From Apoda limacodes (taxonomy: Eukaryota; Arthropoda; Insecta; Lepidoptera; Limacodidae), in assembly GCA_946406115.1 (NCBI GenBank), contig OX291546.1:12455019-12519018 (forward strand): a stretch of 64,000 nt of DNA, written 5' to 3'. How positions within the stretch are numbered: position 1 is the first letter of the stretch; each line of letters opens with the position of its first letter. This document shows positions 60,801 through 64,000 of this stretch, one piece after another. The notes beneath the pieces were generated by a model. That model had not been told where the DNA came from. It saw only the letters and a program-made list of their open reading frames with translations, and searched no databases. The position numbers were made by a program, and so were the translations under genes.

Positions 60801-61984
60801 CTACTATGACCCCATCGTGACTCCGTCGAGCACTATAGTATTCCATAGCGGGTCATACATATAGCCCTCTGCGACTGACGTCCACGGTGGGCATCCGTCG
60901 AAGACAAAAAGCGGCCTTAGTAGGGTAAAATATGTACGTTGATTTTTATTTTTTGCAATAAATTATTACTTTATTTAGATTATCTACAGGTAACGCAAGA
61001 AACATTAATGTCAAAATCAAAAAATATAGGGTATTTTCCTGTTGATGTTGAAATATAGCACAAAATAATGTCTCATCACGGAAAAAAATAATGTCCCATC
61101 TTGTAAAAAATTCGAAAATAATACATTTTCATCAATACATTTTTAATTTTTGTGCGTATCTGTTTTTATTTTATTCATTATTAGGTATGCTGGAATCCTT
61201 TAGGCACTACTTTGATAGACGCAAGTCCACCTTGTAGAATGAATACAAAACAAAAGAAATTAAAAACAGGCAATGTATACACACACTTATGTTTTAAGCT
61301 TACCTTACTATCATTACTATGTAGCCGTAATTTGAATCCCGATAACAGGTCAGATCTTGCGTTGACATCCGCCATCGCAAGTTCAGCTGCAGGCATGCAA
61401 GCTTGTCCACCCTGCCAACCACCTTCACCCTCCATAGGGAAAATACCTCCAATATGCAAATCGTTGTCTTTCCGCCCTTCACTATACCTCCCGGATCCAC
61501 ATAACCAAAGGAACAACAAGGCTCTGATCCTCAAACATCGCCTCCTCACACCCCTCCTGTATTTCAATAGCCTTACGTATACTAAACACTTGGCAACAAC
61601 GAATAATTGTGCTATTGCTTTCACTAATAACGACTTAACATCATAACACACATTCCTAGTTCGTAAGCTAAATATATCTTTCACAGCGGCTTTTAATTTG
61701 ACTAGCGGACGCTTTGAAAAATTAAAGTTCGAACGCATCCTTGGAAACAATAAAGTAGCAGCATGATAAAAATATGATATCACCGGTAGAGACTGTAGAC
61801 ATAGCCTAATAAGCGTGATTTTTTGCAGCGGTAGTTTTGGAGCCACGCCTGTATTCCAGCGATGGGGGTTCGCCGCCGCGTCCGCCATGGCATGCGTGCG
61901 AGCCCCGACGCCCTGCAGGGTCATCGCTCGCGGCGGGGAGATGCCGTCATTTTCTACAGCACTTCCCATGTCCCATCTTCTCTC
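51629..61984 (-). CDS. GABA-B-R1: GABA-B receptor subunit 1, 14-exon gene (whole span)
   Basis: This gene encodes a class C G-protein-coupled receptor for GABA. In animals GABA-B1 binds the ligand and works as an obligate heterodimer with GABA-B2, coupling to Gi/o in neurons. Fourteen coding blocks join in one frame across 13 GT-AG introns, with phases 0,0,0,1,2,1,0,1,2,0,1,0,0 in gene order. Domain order is a Venus-flytrap ligand domain (exons 1 to 8), seven membrane segments (exons 9 to 12), and a cytoplasmic coiled coil plus tail (exons 13 and 14). Residues known to contact GABA in mammalian GABA-B1 have visible counterparts: the Trp of GGWQGGQAC, the first Ser of AGCSTVC, the Tyr of [10 protein letters not shown] and the Glu of [10 protein letters not shown]. 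Exons 2-14 give 760 residues plus stop, close to the insect family's usual size. Exon 1 adds 55 or more. Introns range from 85 to 1,335 bp. The translation start is unresolved. Confidence 0.95.
52040..52150 (+). repeat. 'GTAACCACAGGCTGGATG' repeat, with relative at 59,370-59,440
   Basis: Both places share GTAACCACAGGCTGGATG or GTAACCAATGGCTGAATA, CACATCCAC/ACACCCAC and AATGTGGGG. The second lies in intron 3, close to another shared repeat. Two independent repeat types thus recur together in two introns of one gene. Confidence 0.5.
52228..52395 (+). repeat. dispersed repeat in intron 13 of GABA-B-R1
   Basis: AAACAAGCTTACGGTACGCC, TGATGTAAAGCGGTCACTGT and CCACATTGCCAGTACC. The same opening (AACAAGCTTGCGGTCCGCCT, GATGGTAAGCGGTCACCG) is at 59,097-59,230. 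Confidence 0.65.
52562..52699 (-). CDS. GABA-B-R1: GABA-B-R1 exon 13 (juxtamembrane and coiled coil)
   Basis: 138 nt, 46 codons, phase 0 on both sides. It encodes [20 protein letters not shown], then [20 protein letters not shown]. The last 20 residues have heptad spacing of Leu/Ile and start the coiled coil used for GABA-B1/B2 pairing. Acceptor is CTGTACAG. The donor GTATTC is weaker, but the next exon continues the heptads in frame. Confidence 0.93.
53729..53985 (-). CDS. GABA-B-R1: GABA-B-R1 exon 12 (TM5, TM6, TM7)
   Basis: 257 nt, phase 1 to phase 0. It encodes [20 protein letters not shown] (TM5), intracellular loop 3 [33 protein letters not shown] (TM6), ASQQDAAF, then [20 protein letters not shown] (TM7) and PK. 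This is the most conserved block of the receptor. Confidence 0.96.
54112..54319 (-). CDS. GABA-B-R1: GABA-B-R1 exon 11 (TM4 and ECL2)
   Basis: 208 nt, phase 0 to phase 1. It encodes [20 protein letters not shown] (TM4) and [19 protein letters not shown], then extracellular loop 2 with [18 protein letters not shown]. The Cys in EHCES is the expected partner of the TM3 cysteine. Acceptor is CGTTTTAG and donor GTAAGC. Confidence 0.95.
54630..54870 (-). CDS. GABA-B-R1: GABA-B-R1 exon 10 (TM2 and TM3)
   Basis: 241 nt, phase 2 to phase 0. It encodes [20 protein letters not shown] with [10 protein letters not shown] (TM2), extracellular loop 1, then [20 protein letters not shown] (TM3) and [13 protein letters not shown]. 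The Cys before ATRSWLL is the conserved TM3 cysteine that pairs with extracellular loop 2 in class C receptors. Confidence 0.95.
55268..55420 (-). repeat. tRNA-derived SINE, copy C (intron 9 of GABA-B-R1)
   Basis: The minus strand carries an A-box-like stretch (TAGTTGGTAGTGTG) and GGTTCGATTACC at 55,374-55,385, then the shared body CTTGAGTCTAGGTG. It lies between receptor exons 9 and 10, in the same direction as the gene. Confidence 0.75.
55476..55626 (-). CDS. GABA-B-R1: GABA-B-R1 exon 9 (linker and TM1)
   Basis: 151 nt, phase 1 to phase 2. It encodes [18 protein letters not shown], a short linker with no cysteine-rich domain (as expected for GABA-B receptors rather than mGluRs). The hydrophobic segment [20 protein letters not shown] and on to IIFNM is membrane segment 1. 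HRHRR starts the first cytoplasmic loop. Confidence 0.94.
56190..56610 (+). repeat. dispersed repeat in intron 8 of GABA-B-R1
   Basis: Starts CTATACTAATATTATAAAGA, GGAAAGATTTATTGTTTG, then GGCTCCGAAACTACTGGACC. The segment TAAACGGCTGAATCGATTGG recurs as TAAACGGCTTGGCCGATTGG about 110 bp later, so it carries an internal duplication. It is antisense to the gene. Confidence 0.6.
56962..57103 (-). CDS. GABA-B-R1: GABA-B-R1 exon 8
   Basis: 142 nt, phase 0 to phase 1. It encodes [20 protein letters not shown], then [22 protein letters not shown]. This closes the ligand domain (the LTQIEQ and [12 protein letters not shown] blocks are typical of GABA-B1). A GTATGT donor follows. The next intron is the gene's longest (1,335 bp) and contains repeat debris. 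Confidence 0.94.
57189..57316 (-). CDS. GABA-B-R1: GABA-B-R1 exon 7
   Basis: 128 nt, phase 1 to phase 0. It encodes [20 protein letters not shown], then [22 protein letters not shown], part of the second lobe. Sequons NKT, NFT and NST are visible. Donor is GTAAGT, after an AATTCAG acceptor. Confidence 0.94.
57496..57611 (-). CDS. GABA-B-R1: GABA-B-R1 exon 6
   Basis: 116 nt, phase 2 to phase 1. It encodes [20 protein letters not shown], then [18 protein letters not shown]. The Glu in [10 protein letters not shown] corresponds to the mammalian GABA-B1 glutamate that binds the GABA amino group. Acceptor is TTAATTAG and donor GTAAGA. Confidence 0.94.
57742..57910 (-). CDS. GABA-B-R1: GABA-B-R1 exon 5
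   Basis: 169 nt, entering in phase 1 and leaving in phase 2. It encodes [20 protein letters not shown], then the [18 protein letters not shown] segment and GMTSEDF. It carries two possible N-glycosylation sequons (NCT and NQT). The donor is the weaker GTTTGT. The reading frame and family pattern support the boundary. Confidence 0.93.
58219..58506. repeat. MITE-like element with nested inverted repeats, copy 2 (intron 4)
   Basis: Same arms as 48,363-48,632: TATGTCGCAGGCAAATC at the left, TATGCCTAGGCA within, and TTTGCCTGCGA at the right, with similar internal sequence in the opposite orientation. It lies in the intron between receptor exons 4 and 5. Confidence 0.85.
58589..58805 (-). CDS. GABA-B-R1: GABA-B-R1 exon 4
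   Basis: 217 nt, entering in phase 0 and leaving in phase 1. It begins [20 protein letters not shown], continues through [20 protein letters not shown], and ends HVWFFIG before a GTAAGA donor. The Tyr of GLFYVV sits where mammalian GABA-B1 places its lobe-2 ligand-contact tyrosine. The sequence crosses from lobe 1 into lobe 2. Confidence 0.95.
59097..59230 (+). repeat. dispersed repeat in intron 3 of GABA-B-R1
   Basis: CCAGAGCGACAAACAAGCTT, GCGGTCCGCCTGATGGTAAG, CGGTCACCGCAGC and TCGCGCGTTGCCGACC. It is antisense to the receptor and related to 52,228-52,395. Confidence 0.65.
59542..59712 (-). CDS. GABA-B-R1: GABA-B-R1 exon 3
   Basis: 171 nt, 57 codons, phase 0 on both sides. It encodes [16 protein letters not shown], the [11 protein letters not shown] segment, and [18 protein letters not shown]. 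The YGASSPALS loop lines the GABA pocket in the family. The acceptor reads TTGTTACAG and the donor GTAAGT. Confidence 0.95.
60430..60564 (-). CDS. GABA-B-R1: GABA-B-R1 exon 2
   Basis: 135 nt, 45 codons, both flanking introns phase 0. It encodes [16 protein letters not shown] through AAKMWNLMV, part of lobe 1 of the ligand domain. The Ser after GC in AGCSTVC is the counterpart of the mammalian GABA-B1 serine that contacts the ligand carboxylate. Acceptor is TTATAACAG and donor GTAAGT. Confidence 0.95.
60726..60923. repeat. GC-rich MITE-like element (intron 1 of GABA-B-R1)
   Basis: A 198-bp GC-rich island in AT-rich intron DNA. Its termini are inverted repeats of about 38 bp. The left end starts CTACTAGGTCGCTTTTCGCC with CGACGGACGCCCGCCG. 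The right end is its complement with a few changes. The middle carries CTATAGCTACTATGACCCC and is non-coding. No clear target-site duplication was seen. Confidence 0.75.
61304..61984 (-). CDS. GABA-B-R1: GABA-B-R1 exon 1 (5' limit uncertain)
   Basis: The 3' end is firm. The frame reads [17 protein letters not shown] and on to HSNDSK, the first strand and helix of the Venus-flytrap domain, then meets a GTAAGC donor at 61,303 (phase 0). The frame stays open upstream to an acceptor-like TTTTTTTACAG ending at 61,985. In-frame ATGs lie at 61,969, 61,924, 61,888 and 61,738. A hydrophobic run [11 protein letters not shown] just before the mature domain, preceded by an Arg-rich stretch ([12 protein letters not shown]), looks like a signal peptide. 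However, the nearest in-frame ATG is about 70 residues further upstream. A shorter exon starting near 61,556 (TACAG acceptor), with the Met supplied by an unseen exon, is equally possible. Confidence 0.75.
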
Positions 61985-62039
61985 CTGTAAAAAAAGTACC
62001 ACTTTATTATCACCACTTACTTGTAATGTAACCACATAC

Positions 62040-62797
62040 TTATGTAGGTACCTAAATCATAATTACTGTCGGATTATAAACTTTCTTCCGCTGGCAACGA
62101 CTCCAAAATTAACAGATTAGATAATGATACTACCTAAGTATAAGCAATTTTGTGTTTTGTCATTTAATGTTCTATCCTTTGAACTAATGAAAAAAAGTTA
62201 TTTTCAACTTTCTAGTTTAAGTTTGTCAAGATTTAAAGTCGGTTTTTAATTTTATTTGGAAAAACTTCTAAACACGGTGATGAAATGAAAATGCGACATT
62301 TGAAGAAAACTAGTGACGAAAGGAATTATAGTTTTCTAAGAAAAAGATAAAAAATGCAATAAATATTTCGAACTACATTGGTGAGCATATAATATTTTTT
62401 CTTGGCTAAATGCAAATCCCGATTGTTAGCTCGATTCATGTACGTTTGTCTAACACAACCGATGAGCTACATTCTCATAGACTCACTTTGATATACAAAC
62501 GCTTATCAATTCGACACCGAAGAGCTACGTTCTTACCGACTAGGTTTAATAAGCGAAGTACGTATAGTGTGACAAATTTTTCTGACCTTCCAGTCAAAAA
62601 TCAAAACAACAGTCAGCATAATGAAATTGTGTGAAATAACAATGATACTAGCGACCAAACACCCAAGATTAGAGGGACAGAAAAATTGATTGCACTATAC
62701 CTATATTTTTACCATAAACAAAGTAGAATAGAACGAGCAAGTATAATTGAGTTGGTAAATGTGATAGCGCAGTAGAAGGACCTACATATAGGATCCC
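62040..62797. other. upstream of receptor exon 1, nothing recognised
   Basis: May hold part of a 5' intron or promoter. No clear promoter motif or further exon could be placed by eye. Confidence 0.45.
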
Positions 62798-63135
62798 TCA
62801 ACCCAGGCATGTATATATAAAAAGTTTAATCGTGGGAAGGGTCAAAATACAAGTAAATGAATTCGCGAGCGCAGCGAACGTGAAATTTTTACGATAGAAA
62901 TAACCGATGTCCGATTCGGTAAGGCAGGTATAGGTCTTCAACTTCTTCGAAGTTGAAAAGCTTCTTTCGGCAGTTGATGCTGGCAACGTGTCCGTGGAGC
63001 CACTATTTCACTGCTAAGACTCAATCTTTTTGCCTCTTCAAAAAGGGCCGCAAACTCACCTTCATTTAAAATTTTTTGGAGGGTCACTATGGCTATGTTT
63101 GCATGACCGCACGAATGTACTAAATCGTCATTCAC
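62798..63135 (-). pseudogene. hAT-family transposase C-terminal remnant, frameshifted
   Basis: Two overlapping minus-strand frames together read like the C-terminal dimerisation region of hAT transposases. The first (63,135-62,938) has LVHSCGHANIAIVTLQKI and FAALFEEAKRLS. The second (62,986-62,798) has TLPASTAERSFSTSKKLKTY, the hallmark 'S-AERSFS-L-R/K-K-TYL' block. A frameshift separates them and the block is followed by unrelated sequence. It lies upstream of the receptor gene in the same orientation. Confidence 0.7.
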
Positions 63136-63139
63136 TTTC

Positions 63140-64000
63140 TGCAGTGCTTTGGTTAAGTTAGTTGTTTATAAAAAGACTTTCCTAAAAATAAAGTGATTTT
63201 ATAAATTTGTATTTTATTTACTTTATTTGTAATAAACTTGTGGGTGCGTGCGTGTGTGTGCAGTCACTGAGTCTGCATCAAGTCAACTTCAAGATTGTCA
63301 AGAATGATAAGGAACATCGAGTTCTTAGCCTCCACTCCTCTTATAAACGTCGATGCCTCCACCTTTGTCTAATAAAACTAAAAGGACACGCAAAACTGAA
63401 GACATACGAATATACGCGTTCACATAGGGTTCGAATTGTTTATGGAACTATAATTAAAAATTCTTCCGATGGCGAAATGCATAAAATGACAGATATTGTA
63501 GTCGTATTCGTTTTGGTGTCTTCTCACGGCCTGAGATTCCACGGACCATGTCGCACCAGCTCACGCCAAGGCGTTGTTGAAGTTCGTCCGGCACCGAGCC
63601 AGCAAAGGCTACCCTGCAAATGCTCGTCGAATTCACCAAGCGTCGGTAACCACAAAGGTGCAGTGCAGGTGGGACTATGGCTAAATCAAGCTTTCATAAA
63701 TCGGAGCGGCGACGTGTGGTAGCCCGATAAATTACAGGCCGTAAGAAGCTACCTTAGCATGTTGAATCGTCAACTACAGTACGACCTATATAACTTTGCA
63801 CGTAGTGAAATGTGGAACAAATAATTGATAGTACATAATTTTGTATATCTCATTCACAGTGGTGCCTCTGCCACGCAGAAACTTACAGGACGCGTACATT
63901 AGAAATAAGGTTGCTAAAGAAATACAATTTCAGACATTTTCTGATCAAAATCTGGTTTGTTTGGGCCGATCCTTACCAAATTTATATGGGACCAATCCCT
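63140..64000. other. right edge, unassigned
   Basis: A 171-codon plus-strand frame at 63,207-63,722 is open and GC-richer in its second half (63,480-63,720), but I recognise no domain. A 61-codon frame on the other strand overlaps it. Probably old mobile-element sequence. Confidence 0.35.

Noticed and set aside
61212..61646. 144-codon plus-strand frame
   Set aside because: It lies opposite receptor exon 1, whose minus-strand frame has clear GABA-B1 homology. This is the antisense shadow.
63207..63722. 171-codon frame as a real gene
   Set aside because: It is the longest frame at the right edge but has no recognisable domain. It begins in AT-rich low-complexity sequence and lies among mobile-element debris. 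It is left as unassigned.

Overview
The window is AT-rich animal nuclear DNA, and everything recognisable fits a moth or butterfly (Lepidoptera). The evidence is an intron-rich insect neurotransmitter-receptor gene, Jockey-like non-LTR retrotransposon fragments, tRNA-derived SINEs, and many copies of short dispersed repeats of a kind I associate with lepidopteran genomes. I see no bacterial-style operon, CRISPR array, rRNA gene or intact virus.

One cellular gene is well supported. It lies on the minus strand at about 61,984-51,629 and encodes a metabotropic GABA-B receptor subunit 1 (class C GPCR). Fourteen coding exons can be placed by reading frame, GT-AG splice sites and continuity of the known protein architecture: Venus-flytrap GABA-binding domain, seven membrane segments, and a C-terminal coiled coil. 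Exon phases agree at all 13 introns. Exons 2-14 encode 760 residues. Only the N-terminus (exon 1, around 61,304-61,984) is unresolved. Several introns carry mobile-element debris, including two MITE-like elements and a SINE.

The left 51 kb contains no gene I can support. It is decayed repeats: a dispersed family with about a dozen copies; SINEs at 14.3 and 19.3 kb (a third is at 55.3 kb); an AT-rich family with a shared 'aagtcctagtac' core; a three-member family at 15.0, 41.3 and 47.6 kb; foldback and MITE-like elements; and several short tandem repeats. Jockey-type reverse transcriptase remnants lie at 4.6-5.2, 28.5-29.9 and 36.3-37.8 kb.

The most striking large-scale structure is a direct tandem duplication. 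About 7.4 kb (22,590-29,945) is repeated as about 7.7 kb (30,052-37,777), with a short junction filler that itself holds three 26-bp repeats. Each copy contains a degenerate array of GC-box monomers, a long unassigned stretch, and the same internally deleted Jockey-like element. The downstream copy keeps more of that element, so one breakpoint lies inside it. The duplication could be genuine or could be two haplotypes laid end to end in the assembly.

The right edge (62.0-64.0 kb) is upstream of the receptor gene and holds a frameshifted hAT transposase C-terminal remnant. I found no convincing new biological system. The findings are mainly structural, plus open questions about the receptor N-terminus and its C-terminal tail.
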